This document shows, piece after piece, positions 17,685-26,156 of a stretch of 64,000 bases of DNA. The position numbers and the translations under genes were made by a program. The DNA is from Kocuria marina. Lineage in GTDB: Bacteria > Actinomycetota > Actinomycetes > Actinomycetales > Micrococcaceae. The first letter of the stretch is position 1. Each line of letters starts with the position of its first letter. The notes beneath the pieces are model-generated. The model was not told the origin of the DNA and searched no databases. It worked only from the letters and a program-made list of their open reading frames with translations. The stretch spans positions 124,001 to 188,000 of the forward strand of contig NZ_JROM01000055.1 of assembly GCF_000786655.1 (NCBI RefSeq), given 5' to 3'.

Positions 17685-19310
17685 ATGACTCTTCAGAACG
17701 GCCCCTTGAACCGTCGTCAGCTCATGAGCGGGGCCGCGCTGGCCGCCGCCGTGACCGCCGTCCCCTCCGCCGCGCTCGCCCATGACAAGCCCTCCCGCGG
17801 GCCGGGGCTCGTGGTCGAGCGCCTCACCCTCCCGAGCGGGGTGGCCAGCGGCGACGTGACCTCCGACTCCGCCGTGCTGTGGGCCCGCTCCTCCGGCGCG
17901 GGACGCTTGCACGCCGTACTGCGGGCCACCGGGGCGGACGGCACCGTCCTGCGCGGACGCCACGCCACCAGGCTGCACCTGGTGAGCGGGTGGGCCCACC
18001 CCGGGACAGATCACACGGCCAAGATCCTGGCGCGCAAGCTCCCCGCGGGAACCCGCTTCGACGTGACCTACCGTTTCGAGGACGGCTCCGGGCGCATGGG
18101 TGAACGCCTCACGGGGTCGTTCACGACTGCCCCGGGGCGTGCGAACCGCCGCGGCGAGTGCGCTCCCCAGTCCTTCGTGTGGACCGCGGACACCGCCGGT
18201 CAGGGCTACGGCATCAACCCGGAGATCGGAGGGATGCGGGGATACGCGGCCATGCACGCGACGCGCCCCGACTTCTTCCTGCACTCCGGGGACACGATCT
18301 ACGCGGACAACCCCCTGGAGCCCACGCTCGAGGTGCCGGGTGAACCGCTGTGGCGCAACGAGGTCACGGAGGAGGTCTCCAAGGTCGCCGAGACCCTCGC
18401 CGAGTTCCGGGGCCGCCACCGCTACAACATGATGGACACCAACCTGCGGGCCCTGTACGCGGAGGTCCCCGTGATCGCGCAGTGGGACGACCACGAGACC
18501 ACCAACAACTGGTGGCCCGGTGAGGTCCTGGACGACCCGCGGTACACGCAGGTCCGGGACGTGGACACCCTGGCCGCCCGCGGTCGGCAGGCGTGGCAGG
18601 AGTACATGCCCATCGCCGACTCCCGCGCACTGCGCCGCGGCACCGGTTTCGAGCCCGCGCGCATCCACCGCAAGATCCCCCGCGGCCCGCACCTGGACGT
18701 CTTCGCCCTGGATATGCGCACGTTCAAGAGCGAGAACACCAATGGGTTGGAGCCGCACGAGACGGACATCCTGGGCGAGGAACAGACCCGGTGGTTGATC
18801 CACGAACTGTGCCGGTCCCGGGCCACGTGGAAGGTCATCGGCAACGACCTCCCCCTGGGGCTGGTGGTCCCGGACGGGAAGGGACAGGAATCCATCTCCA
18901 ACGCGAACCACGGTGCACCGCTGGGCCGTGAGCTGCAGCTGGCCCGTGTGCTCAAGGCGATCAAGGACCACCGGATCAAGAACGTGGTGTTCCTCACCGG
19001 GGACGTGCACTACTGCGCGGCCCACCACTACTCCCCGGAGCGGGCGGCGTTCAAGGACTTCACGCCCTTCTGGGAGTTCGTGGCCGGGCCCATCAACGCC
19101 GGTTCCTTCGGCCCCAACGAACTGGACCGCACGTTCGGCCCCCGCGTCGACTTCCAGCAGGCCGGTCCGCCCATGGGCTCCCCGCGCTCGGGCGAGCACC
19201 AGTACTTCGGACACGTGAACGTCTCGGGGGACGGCAGCGCGTTCACGGTGCGCCTCATCAACGCCAACGGCACCACGGTCTACACCCGCACGCTCACCCC
19301 GCAGCGGTGA
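17685..19310 (+). CDS. PhoD-family alkaline phosphatase/phosphodiesterase, Tat-exported
   Basis: The 541-residue protein opens with a twin-arginine signal (LNRRQLMSGAALAAAV, cleavage near ALAHD), so it should be exported folded. It has an N-terminal Ig-like PhoD domain (GVASGDVTSDSAVLWAR) and then the metallophosphatase part. This shows HSGDTIYAD, QWDDHETTNN, and the late metal ligands GDVHYCAAHH. PhoD enzymes hydrolyse phosphate mono- and diesters, including teichoic acids, and need calcium and iron. A conserved Pho operator could not be identified by eye. ATG 17685 is the start that includes the full Tat signal. Confidence 0.93.
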   Translation: MTLQNGPLNRRQLMSGAALAAAVTAVPSAALAHDKPSRGPGLVVERLTLPSGVASGDVTSDSAVLWARSSGAGRLHAVLRATGADGTVLRGRHATRLHLVSGWAHPGTDHTAKILARKLPAGTRFDVTYRFEDGSGRMGERLTGSFTTAPGRANRRGECAPQSFVWTADTAGQGYGINPEIGGMRGYAAMHATRPDFFLHSGDTIYADNPLEPTLEVPGEPLWRNEVTEEVSKVAETLAEFRGRHRYNMMDTNLRALYAEVPVIAQWDDHETTNNWWPGEVLDDPRYTQVRDVDTLAARGRQAWQEYMPIADSRALRRGTGFEPARIHRKIPRGPHLDVFALDMRTFKSENTNGLEPHETDILGEEQTRWLIHELCRSRATWKVIGNDLPLGLVVPDGKGQESISNANHGAPLGRELQLARVLKAIKDHRIKNVVFLTGDVHYCAAHHYSPERAAFKDFTPFWEFVAGPINAGSFGPNELDRTFGPRVDFQQAGPPMGSPRSGEHQYFGHVNVSGDGSAFTVRLINANGTTVYTRTLTPQR

Positions 19311-19379
19311 CCGCGCGGCGCCAGCGAACACCCCGCTGGCGTGGTGTTCCGTGCTCCGCGGATGCGCCAGGATAGGAGC

Positions 19380-19823
19380 ATGAACGACACCCTGCCCGGT
19401 TACACCGTCCTGGACGGCCCGCCCTCGATCCCCGATTACCTGACGCTGCGTCGTGAGGCGGGGATGAGCCCTAAGACCGAGGAGCAGGCCGCGGCCGGGA
19501 TCGGCGGCGCGTGGGCGGCGGTCCACGTGATCCACGACGAGTCCGGCGACACCGTGGGCATGGGCCGGGTGATCGGGGACGGCGGGTGGTACTTCCACGT
19601 GATCGACATGGCGGTGTTGCCGCCGCATCAGGGCAGGGGCATCGGCTCCGCGGTCCTGCGCGCGCTGCTGGATCGCATCCGCCGCGACGCACCGCCGGGC
19701 GCGTACGTGTCCCTCATGGCGGATGAGCCCGGTCGCCCGCTGTATGAGCGGCATGGCTTCACGGACCCCGCGCCGCGGACAATCGGGATGAGCCTATCCA
19801 TGGATCACGGGACGCATGACTGA
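19380..19823 (+). CDS. GNAT-family N-acetyltransferase
   Basis: The 147-residue protein has the GNAT core: DGGWYFHVIDMAVLPPHQGRGIGSAVLRALLD, containing the acetyl-CoA pyrophosphate loop QGRGIG, and the late YERHGF strand. ATG 19380 has AGGAG only one base before it, too close for normal use, but CAGGAT lies six bases upstream and could be a -10 box of a leaderless transcript. The last 8 bases overlap the start of the carboxylesterase gene, so the two are probably co-translated. The substrate is unknown. Confidence 0.87.
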   Translation: MNDTLPGYTVLDGPPSIPDYLTLRREAGMSPKTEEQAAAGIGGAWAAVHVIHDESGDTVGMGRVIGDGGWYFHVIDMAVLPPHQGRGIGSAVLRALLDRIRRDAPPGAYVSLMADEPGRPLYERHGFTDPAPRTIGMSLSMDHGTHD

Positions 19824-21327
19824 GCGCCCCTCCGCGCCGGGAAATTCGGGGTCCGCCGCACAGGACGACGCCGCCGCCCCGGGTCACGCCGTTTCAGGTC
19901 GCGCCGCCCCGCCCCCGTCCGGCGGTGCATTTGCGGCCCCGGGGCACGCCGCCCCGCCCCCGTCCGACGACGCCGTCCCACCCTCGTCCGACGCACCCAC
20001 CGCACCCCGGTGGGACGCACCGTGCGGGCGGATCATCGGATGGCGGGACGGTCCCGTGGACCGTGCCACCGGGATCCGCTACGCGAACGCGGCGCGCTTC
20101 GAGCGACCGCGGCCGGTCGCGGCGTCGGCGGCGGAGATCCACGCGACCGAACCGGCGCCCGCGTGCCCGCAACCGCCCATGCCGTTCCTGGACGACGTCG
20201 TGGGCAGCAACATCGGCGCGCTGCCCCAGGACGAGGACTGCTTGCGCATCTCCGTGACCGTGCCCGCGAACACGCCGCCGGACGCCGGGCTGCCCGTGAT
20301 GGTGTGGATCCACGGCGGGTCGTACGCGTCCGGGGCAGGGGACGCGCCGTTCTACGACCCGCGCGCGCTCGTGAGCGAACAGCGCGTGATCGTGGTGAAC
20401 GTGACGTACCGGCTGGGGCTGCTCGGTTTCCTGGGCGACGGCGCGGACATCCCCGCCAACCTCGGGCTGCTGGACATGATCGCCGCCCTGCGCTGGACGC
20501 GCGAGAACATCGCCGCGTTCGGCGGCGACCCGGCCAACGTCACGGCGTTCGGTCAGTCCGCGGGCGGGGACGCGGTCGCGCACCTCATGATCGCCGACGG
20601 CGCTCGGAGCCTGTTCCACCGCGCCGTCATCCAGAGCGCGCCGTTCGGCCTATTGGCCGGGCGCGCCAGGATGAGCGAGCTCATGGCCACGACCGCGAGC
20701 GCGTTGGCCCGGGACGCGTCGCTCGACGACATCCGCACGATGCAACAGCGCGTGGCCAAGGCCGCCACGCGGTTCGGACTCAAGGGCCAGATGCCGTTCG
20801 GACTGCAGTACGGCCACGACCCGCTGCCACCCGAGGCCGACCTGGACCGCCACTGGCGCGAGGCCGCCCCGCACGTGGAGGTCCTCGTGGGTAACACGAC
20901 CCGCGAGGCCGCGCTGTTCACCGCGCGCATCCCCCCGCTGCTACGGCGGATGAACCACCCCAGCAAGTCGCGCGGTGTGGAACGGATCCTCATCAGCCCG
21001 TTCACCCAGCGGCTCTACGGCCGGGGTGCCCGCCGGTTCGCGCAACGCCACGTCAGCTCGGGTGGCACGGGAGCGCGCTACGAGTTCTCATGGGGCGTGG
21101 GGCGCAGCCCGATCGCCGCGGCGCACATCTCCGAGCTGCCCCTACTCTTCCCGGGCCCGGCATGGGAACGCACCCCCATGGTCGAGGGCCACACGTGGGC
21201 GGACGTCCTCGCCGACGGCGCTCGCTTACGCCGCGCGTGGGCGGACTTCGCGCGGGGCGAGCCCGTCACGAGCGACCCCCGCGCGGGGCTCCGGGTGTTC
21301 CCGCCGGATCCGGGTCGCAACGTCTGA
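19816..21327 (+). CDS. Type-B carboxylesterase
   Basis: The product is 503 residues. After a Pro/Ala/Ser-rich, repeat-like N-terminal stretch of about 65 residues, the alpha/beta-hydrolase body shows GRIIGWRD and GIRYANAARFERP, the type-B landmark EDCLRISVTVP, the oxyanion-hole motif WIHGGSY and the nucleophile elbow FGQSAGG (Ser). The catalytic histidine is likely in AAAHISELPLLF. There is no secretion signal, so it should be cytoplasmic. It starts inside the end of the acetyltransferase gene. The odd N-terminus might be a linker or the result of a start chosen too far upstream, but no better downstream start is obvious. Confidence 0.88.
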   Translation: MTERPSAPGNSGSAAQDDAAAPGHAVSGRAAPPPSGGAFAAPGHAAPPPSDDAVPPSSDAPTAPRWDAPCGRIIGWRDGPVDRATGIRYANAARFERPRPVAASAAEIHATEPAPACPQPPMPFLDDVVGSNIGALPQDEDCLRISVTVPANTPPDAGLPVMVWIHGGSYASGAGDAPFYDPRALVSEQRVIVVNVTYRLGLLGFLGDGADIPANLGLLDMIAALRWTRENIAAFGGDPANVTAFGQSAGGDAVAHLMIADGARSLFHRAVIQSAPFGLLAGRARMSELMATTASALARDASLDDIRTMQQRVAKAATRFGLKGQMPFGLQYGHDPLPPEADLDRHWREAAPHVEVLVGNTTREAALFTARIPPLLRRMNHPSKSRGVERILISPFTQRLYGRGARRFAQRHVSSGGTGARYEFSWGVGRSPIAAAHISELPLLFPGPAWERTPMVEGHTWADVLADGARLRRAWADFARGEPVTSDPRAGLRVFPPDPGRNV

Positions 21328-21350
21328 ACCGGGTTTCTCGGGAGCACGGA

Positions 21351-21551
21351 TCACTTGAGGGCGTCGGGGGTGAACAGGTCCTCGATCCGGCACTCGAACA
21401 CGGCGGCGAGCCGGAACGCCAAGGGCAGGCTGGGGTCGAACCGGCCGCGTTCGATCGAGATCACGGTCTGGCGGGAGACGCCCAGCAGTTGCGCGAGGTG
21501 GGCCTGCGACCACGACCGGTCTCCCCTCCGCTCCGCGATCCGGTTGTCCAC
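21351..21551 (-). CDS. Small HTH transcriptional regulator (Cro/CI, YozG-like)
   Basis: The 66-residue protein is one helix-turn-helix domain: WSQAHLAQLLGVSRQTVISIERGRFDPSLPLAFRLAAVFECRIEDLF. This is the compact XRE type usually paired with a membrane protein of unknown function. GTG 21551 shares its G with the TAG stop of the upstream membrane-protein gene (TAGTG), which shows coupling. It very likely represses its own two-gene operon, and a cluster of four half-sites lies ahead of the operon at 22045-22084. Confidence 0.88.
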   Translation of the reverse strand: MDNRIAERRGDRSWSQAHLAQLLGVSRQTVISIERGRFDPSLPLAFRLAAVFECRIEDLFTPDALK

Positions 21552-21985
21552 TAGGCCCCTCGCCTGTTGAGCACCGCGTAGCGGATGGCAGCATCGGCCA
21601 TGACGAACACGAGCAACAGCACCAGGAGGGTCGAGCCCGCGATCTCGAATCGCGTGAGGGCCAGGACGACGCAGCCCAGCCCGGCCACGATCAGGAAGTC
21701 GTGGAAGGCGCCCGAGGTCGCCTTGTCGTACCACTGGCCCTCCACGTTGTCCTCCGCGTGGGGATCGGATTTCACCGTGTACCGGGAGACGAACACGAAC
21801 CAGGACAGGGCGAACATGGGCCCGGCGGTGCACACCGCGAAGACGGTGAACACCATGAGCCGGTTCTCGTCATAGAACAATGCGGCCGCGCCACCCAGCG
21901 CCGCCGCGGCGAGCGCACCGGTGATGAGCATGGCGACATAGGTGGACGGGGGCGCCTTCATCCGGCGCTCGGTACGAGTGGTCAT
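21551..21985 (-). CDS. DUF2178-like four-helix membrane protein
   Basis: The 144-residue protein starts at ATG 21985 behind AAGGGA. Four membrane segments are visible (about residues 15-37, 43-65, 93-110 and 114-135) around a polar loop (SDPHAEDNVEGQWYDKATSGAFHDF). The pairing of such a protein with a 66-residue HTH regulator is a common bacterial two-gene module in which the membrane protein is thought to influence the regulator; this is known for relatives, not shown here. No enzymatic motif is seen. Confidence 0.75.
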   Translation of the reverse strand: MTTRTERRMKAPPSTYVAMLITGALAAAALGGAAALFYDENRLMVFTVFAVCTAGPMFALSWFVFVSRYTVKSDPHAEDNVEGQWYDKATSGAFHDFLIVAGLGCVVLALTRFEIAGSTLLVLLLVFVMADAAIRYAVLNRRGA

Positions 21986-22044
21986 GACTGGTATCCCTTC
22001 ACCCGGTCGGAGCGGGGATTCCGTTCCGAATGTCGATGGCTACA

Positions 22045-22084
22045 GTCAAGTGTGCTTGACACTCGATGTCAAGGTTGTTTGACA
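22045..22084. promoter_or_regulatory. Operator-like array of four GTCAAG half-sites
   Basis: Half-sites GTCAAG (22045-22050), CTTGAC (22055-22060), GTCAAG (22068-22073) and TTTGAC (22078-22083) alternate in orientation. The middle two make a perfect palindrome CTTGACA-5-TGTCAAG. The array precedes the membrane protein/HTH operon and covers the last codons of mug. It is the natural binding site for the HTH protein encoded at 21351. Confidence 0.5.
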
Positions 22085-22686
22085 CCTCGAGTTGTGGCGC
22101 TTCGAGGGATCTCCTCCGGGTCGACGGCGATGCCCGCGGCGCGGGCGATGTCACCGTAGATCCGCGCGAGGTCGTCCAGGGAGCTGTGGGCATTGAGACC
22201 GCTGGGGTTGGGTGCTACGAACAACTCGGTGCCCGGCCACGGTGACTCCTGCCGGCCCGTCACGGCCTTGGGGCGGTCGAAGGCCGCGCGGTACGCGGTG
22301 ATGCCGAGCACCGCGACCACGGCGGGATGCTCCGCGCGGACCAGTCGGTCCAGCCGCTGTGCCCCCTCGTGGAACTCCTCCGCGGTGAGCTCGTCCGCCC
22401 GCGCGGTGGCCCGGGGACACACGTTGCTGATCCCGATCCCCCGGTCGGTCAGCTGCGCCAGTTCCTCCGGGACGTAGCCGTCGGCCGCGTTGATCAGGGT
22501 CGGGGTGATCCCCGCGCGATGCAGCGCGGGGTAGAACCGGTTACCCGGCCGGGCGAAGTGCGCACCGGTCGCGGCGGTCCACAACCCGGGGTTGATGCCC
22601 ACGAACAACAGCCGCAACGGCTGGGGCAGCAGATCCGGGACGGTGCGATCCCGGTAGGAGTCGAGTTCGGCGCGTGAGAATCCCAT
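22069..22686 (-). CDS. mug: G/U (T) mismatch-specific DNA glycosylase
   Basis: The 205-residue protein has both Mug signatures: FVGINPGLWTAATGAHFARPGNRFYPALHRAG with the catalytic Asn in GINPG, and the intercalation motif NPSGLNAH. It removes uracil or ethenocytosine opposite G. ATG 22686 lies eight bases after TAGCAT (22695-22700, minus strand). Its 3' end, including the stop, is embedded in the operator-like array that precedes the next operon, so the two units are tightly packed. Confidence 0.92.
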   Translation of the reverse strand: MGFSRAELDSYRDRTVPDLLPQPLRLLFVGINPGLWTAATGAHFARPGNRFYPALHRAGITPTLINAADGYVPEELAQLTDRGIGISNVCPRATARADELTAEEFHEGAQRLDRLVRAEHPAVVAVLGITAYRAAFDRPKAVTGRQESPWPGTELFVAPNPSGLNAHSSLDDLARIYGDIARAAGIAVDPEEIPRSATTRGVKQP

Positions 22687-22855
22687 GGTGGATCATGCTA
22701 GGCCGCGGCACCGACGGCCCGGATCGATGCCGGGACACAGCTGGGACGCTCGCGACAGGACGCCCCTCCGGCGGAGCGGATGGAGCGCCGGCGGGACGGC
22801 CCTCCGAAGGAGCAGACCGCGCAGCGCGAGCACACCGGGCCGCAACCCGCGCGGC

Positions 22856-23764
22856 TCACGTCCCCGGCGGCGTCGGCCCCGTGGACGGCGGACGGCCCGC
22901 GCGCACAGCAGCGGCACCGGCGAGGATCACGAGCACCATCCCCGCGATCTCGAGCGGACCCAGTACCTGCCCCAGGATCAACCACCCCACGAGCGCGGCG
23001 ACGGCCGGTGCCATGCTCACGAGGATCGAGAACGTCTCGGCGGCCAACCTGCGCAGTGACGCGAGTTCGAGGGCGTAGGGCAGCGCCGAGGACAGCAACG
23101 CCACCGCGAGCCCCACGAGCAAAACGCGCGGCTCCAGCAGCGCGGCCCCACCGCTCGCGATCCCGAAGGGCGCCGCGAGCACCGCGCCCACCACCATGGC
23201 CCACGCGAGGCCCTGGGTCCCCGGGAAACTGCGCCCCGCCTGCCGGGACATCAGGATGTACACGGCCCACATCGCGGCCGCAGCCATGGCGAAGAACACG
23301 CCCGCGAGGTCGGGGACCCCGGAGCCCGGGCCCACGCCGCTCAACAGCACGACGCCCGCGAGCGCCAACGCGGCCCACAGCACCCCACTCCACTTCCGGG
23401 ACAGCACCACGGACAGCGCGAGCGGTCCGAGCAGTTCGATGGTCACCGCGATCCCGAGCGGCAGTCGCGCAATGGCCTGGTAGATCAGCAGGTTCATCCC
23501 ACCGAGGGCCGCCCCAAAGGTGAGCACGACCCCGATCGTGTGCCGCGTGAGCCCCGCCGGGGACGGTCGCACGACGGCGCACAACACCACCGCGGCGATC
23601 ACCAGTCGCAGGAACACGGCGCCCGTGGCACCCACGTGGTCGAACAGGCTCACGGCGATCGCCGCGCCCGTCTGCGTGACGAACGCCGCGGCGACCACGA
23701 GCAACACGCCCTGCGCGGACGAACCGCCGCTCTCGCGGGCCGTCGGGGAGGTCGAGGGATTCAC
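22856..23764 (-). CDS. EamA-family transporter (RhtA-like exporter)
   Basis: The protein has about ten membrane helices in two EamA repeats (conserved patches FLRLVIAAVVLCAVV and LLSSALPYALELASLRRLAAETFSILVSMAPAVAALVGWLILGQ). The second patch, SSALPYALELxxLRRL, is the hallmark of RhtA-type threonine/homoserine exporters. GTG 23764 is preferred over the in-frame GTG at 23773, because it stands seven bases after TAGCGT (23772-23777, minus strand), the spacing seen for other leaderless starts here; this gives 302 residues. Substrate specificity is not shown. Confidence 0.85.
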   Translation of the reverse strand: MNPSTSPTARESGGSSAQGVLLVVAAAFVTQTGAAIAVSLFDHVGATGAVFLRLVIAAVVLCAVVRPSPAGLTRHTIGVVLTFGAALGGMNLLIYQAIARLPLGIAVTIELLGPLALSVVLSRKWSGVLWAALALAGVVLLSGVGPGSGVPDLAGVFFAMAAAAMWAVYILMSRQAGRSFPGTQGLAWAMVVGAVLAAPFGIASGGAALLEPRVLLVGLAVALLSSALPYALELASLRRLAAETFSILVSMAPAVAALVGWLILGQVLGPLEIAGMVLVILAGAAAVRAGRPPSTGPTPPGT

Positions 23765-23799
23765 GGCGTCCACGCTACGCGCTGCGCCGCGGTGCCGGG

Positions 23800-24630
23800 T
23801 CAGCTCGCGACGACGCCGCTACGCTCGCGTCCCGCGCGGGTGTCGAGTGCCCGGGTACCCCGGTTGCGATCCCGGATCAGGGCGATGATCCAGATCAGCA
23901 GGGTCACGGCCGCGAGGACGAACGCCGCGGTCCCCACGAACTGGGACGCGGGTTCACCGGAGGTGCGGGCCACCCCGATCCACACGAGCGCCCATACGAC
24001 TGCCGCGGCCACGGTGAAACGCGGGCCCAGGAGCCGGGCGTAGACGGCAGTGAGGAGCACGGCCACCACGAGGACCGCCACGGCGATCCACTCGTCCGCG
24101 GTGCCCCCGGAGCCCCACCCCTCGGCGGTACCGGCGGCGGCCACATTGGTCGTTGCCGCGGCGGTGACCCAGCCCAGATACAGACCGAACGTGCCGTCCA
24201 CGATCACGCGCCCCACGGGAGTGGTGTGCGGGTGCTCGTGCAGCCGCTTGACCAGCACCCCCAGGACCACAGCGAGCGCGAGGATCACGAGCACGCTGAG
24301 CCACAGCCATCCGCCCTGGATCACGAGCAACCACGCGGCGTTGAGCACCATGGACACCCCGGCGAGCCAGCCGATCCGGCGCTCCCGGGTGGTCTCGGCC
24401 ACGCTGGGCAGCCATTGCCGCACGGTATAGAGGAACAGGCCCACGTAGATCACGGACCAAATGGAGAACGCGGTGCCCGCGGGAGCGATCAGGGTCGCGT
24501 CCGAGTCCAGGGCTCCGCCGGCGGTGTTCGCCACCGACGTCCCGATCACCCCGACTCCCACGAGTGTCCCGACAATGCAGAACACCCCGCTCAGGGTCAC
24601 AAAAAGACGGCGGCCGAGGTCGGAGTGCAT
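23800..24630 (-). CDS. TspO/MBR-related tryptophan-rich membrane protein
   Basis: The 276-residue protein starts at ATG 24630 behind AAAGGAG. About eight membrane helices are visible. The stretch APAGTAFSIWSVIYVGLFLYTVRQ and GTFGLYLGWVTAAATTNVAA resembles the PxxxFxxxW...Y and W-rich helices of TspO/peripheral benzodiazepine receptor relatives. This longer actinobacterial form is often annotated as tryptophan-rich sensory protein. Any ligand (tetrapyrroles in TspO) is speculative. Confidence 0.65.
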   Translation of the reverse strand: MHSDLGRRLFVTLSGVFCIVGTLVGVGVIGTSVANTAGGALDSDATLIAPAGTAFSIWSVIYVGLFLYTVRQWLPSVAETTRERRIGWLAGVSMVLNAAWLLVIQGGWLWLSVLVILALAVVLGVLVKRLHEHPHTTPVGRVIVDGTFGLYLGWVTAAATTNVAAAGTAEGWGSGGTADEWIAVAVLVVAVLLTAVYARLLGPRFTVAAAVVWALVWIGVARTSGEPASQFVGTAAFVLAAVTLLIWIIALIRDRNRGTRALDTRAGRERSGVVAS

Positions 24631-24769
24631 CCGGGGTGCTCCTTTGGTCGTGGAGTGTCAACCCTACGGACCGCGGTGGTGCCGCCCTCGCGTGTTAACC
24701 GCGGGTTCGCGGCATCAGTACGTCCTCGAGCCAGGAGCGGGCCGCGCGGATCGGCGGCACCGCGCGGGA

Positions 24770-25591
24770 TCAGCGCTCCGCGAGCAGGAATGTTCGCAGC
24801 GCGGAGATGACCTCGTCCGGGCGGTCCGCGTGCACCCAGTGGCTCGCACCGCGCACCGTGATCCGCACCGTGCGCGGGAACAGCGCGCGCATCGCGGGGA
24901 CGTCGCTGTCCTGGACGTAGTCGGAACGCTCCCCCGCGATCCACAGGACGGGCCCCGTGAAGGTGCGCCCGGCGACGTCGTCCGAGGGCCAGTCCCCGAT
25001 GACACCCAGCTCGGCATGGAGCAGACCCAGGTTGGGCTGCCACCCGAAACCGCCGTCCCGGTGGCGCAGGTTCTGGAGGAGGAAACCGCGCACGTGGTCC
25101 TCGGGGATCTCGGGGCGCAGCGCGGCGTCGGCCTGGGAACGGTGGGTGACGTCGCTCAGGTCCAGGCGCTGCAGAGCGCCCAACAGGTGCTCGAACTCGC
25201 CCCGCCCGGCACCGGACTCCTGCGCGCCCACCGGGGAGATGTCCACGATCACGAGCCGGCGGACCAGCTCCGGGTGGCGCAGGGCCAGGATCATGGCGAC
25301 CTTCCCGCCCATGGAGTGACCCACGACGTCCACGGGACCGTCCGCGGCGAAGGACTCACGCAGCTCGGCGGCCACGGTGTCGGCCATGTCCGCGTAGCCG
25401 AACTCATCGGTCCACGCGGAGTCCCCGTGATTGGGGAGATCCACGAGCAAGCTGCGGAACTCTGGCCGCAGCCCCTTGGCGATATTCGTGAAGTTCTTGC
25501 CGCGGCCGAAGAGCCCGTGTAGGAACACGACGCGATGCGCGCCGTCTCCCACGAGCGTGGTCTTCACGAGGGGTTTCTGGTCCTGGGGCAC
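24770..25591 (-). CDS. Alpha/beta hydrolase (esterase YbfF-like)
   Basis: The 273-residue protein has the alpha/beta hydrolase core: oxyanion region FLHGLFGRGKNF, DLPNHGDS, nucleophile elbow VGHSMGGK, an acid in WIAGERSDYV, and catalytic His in GASHWVHADRPDEV. The combination HGLFG...NHGDS...GHSMGG is typical of YbfF-type acyl esterases. GTG 25591 stands six bases after TAGATT (25598-25603, minus strand), consistent with leaderless transcription. No signal peptide is present. The substrate is not known. Confidence 0.85.
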   Translation of the reverse strand: MPQDQKPLVKTTLVGDGAHRVVFLHGLFGRGKNFTNIAKGLRPEFRSLLVDLPNHGDSAWTDEFGYADMADTVAAELRESFAADGPVDVVGHSMGGKVAMILALRHPELVRRLVIVDISPVGAQESGAGRGEFEHLLGALQRLDLSDVTHRSQADAALRPEIPEDHVRGFLLQNLRHRDGGFGWQPNLGLLHAELGVIGDWPSDDVAGRTFTGPVLWIAGERSDYVQDSDVPAMRALFPRTVRITVRGASHWVHADRPDEVISALRTFLLAER

Positions 25592-25634
25592 GGGCCCAAT
25601 CTACTGTGCGGGCACGCCGCGCCCCAAAGCGGAC

Positions 25635-25694
25635 ACCGCCCCGCACGCGGCGTGGCTGCCGGGTGCGGGGCGGTGGATCCGGGACGTCCCGGAT
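25635..25694 (-). terminator. Hairpin pair after the DUF3072 gene
   Basis: A perfect 18-bp palindrome (25677-25694) starts ten bases after the DUF3072 stop, and a 12-bp perfect stem with a 16-base loop (25635-25646 with 25663-25674) follows. Together they form a plausible terminator for the DUF3072 gene. Confidence 0.55.
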
Positions 25695-25703
25695 GAGGAC
25701 GGA

Positions 25704-26018
25704 TCAGTTCTGCGAGCCCTTGAGCCGTTCGATGTGCTGGGACGCCTCCGCCTTGGTGAGATCCGCGGGCAGTTCCTCCCCGGCCTGCTTGGCGAGGGTG
25801 TCCAGGTAGGACTTCTGGGACGCGGTCATGGGCTCGTCGCCGCTGACCCAGGTCGAGGGGTCCTTCTCGAGGGACGAGTCCTGGGCGTCACCGGTCGCAC
25901 CGATGGTCTCGCCCTGGGGCGCGCCGTTGGCGGCCTGGTCGGGCAGGGCGCCGTCCGGGGTGCCGTTCTCGAGCGGGGGCTGTCCGCCCTGGGGGTCCTG
26001 TGCGGGGGTTTCGGTCAT
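25704..26018 (-). CDS. DUF3072 domain protein
   Basis: The 104-residue acidic protein ends in a clear DUF3072 domain (DPSTWVSGDEPMTASQKSYLDTLAKQAGEELPADLTKAEASQHIERL, about residues 53-99). The N-terminal half is a low-complexity Pro/Gly/Gln stretch. The family is small, cytoplasmic and of unknown function. Several actinobacterial genes with SAP-like helices of this kind exist. It is followed by the hairpin at 25635-25694. Confidence 0.85.
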   Translation of the reverse strand: MTETPAQDPQGGQPPLENGTPDGALPDQAANGAPQGETIGATGDAQDSSLEKDPSTWVSGDEPMTASQKSYLDTLAKQAGEELPADLTKAEASQHIERLKGSQN

Positions 26019-26156
26019 GACTGCTCCTTCGCTGGGTCTCGCGCCGGATCACCGGCTGTCGTGGTGTCGACGCTAGCCCCCGCCCCGCCTCCCCGCGAGG
26101 AGGTTTCGCTCACGGCGCGCAAGGTGCCTCCGTTCGTACCGATCCGCGGCGGGTGG

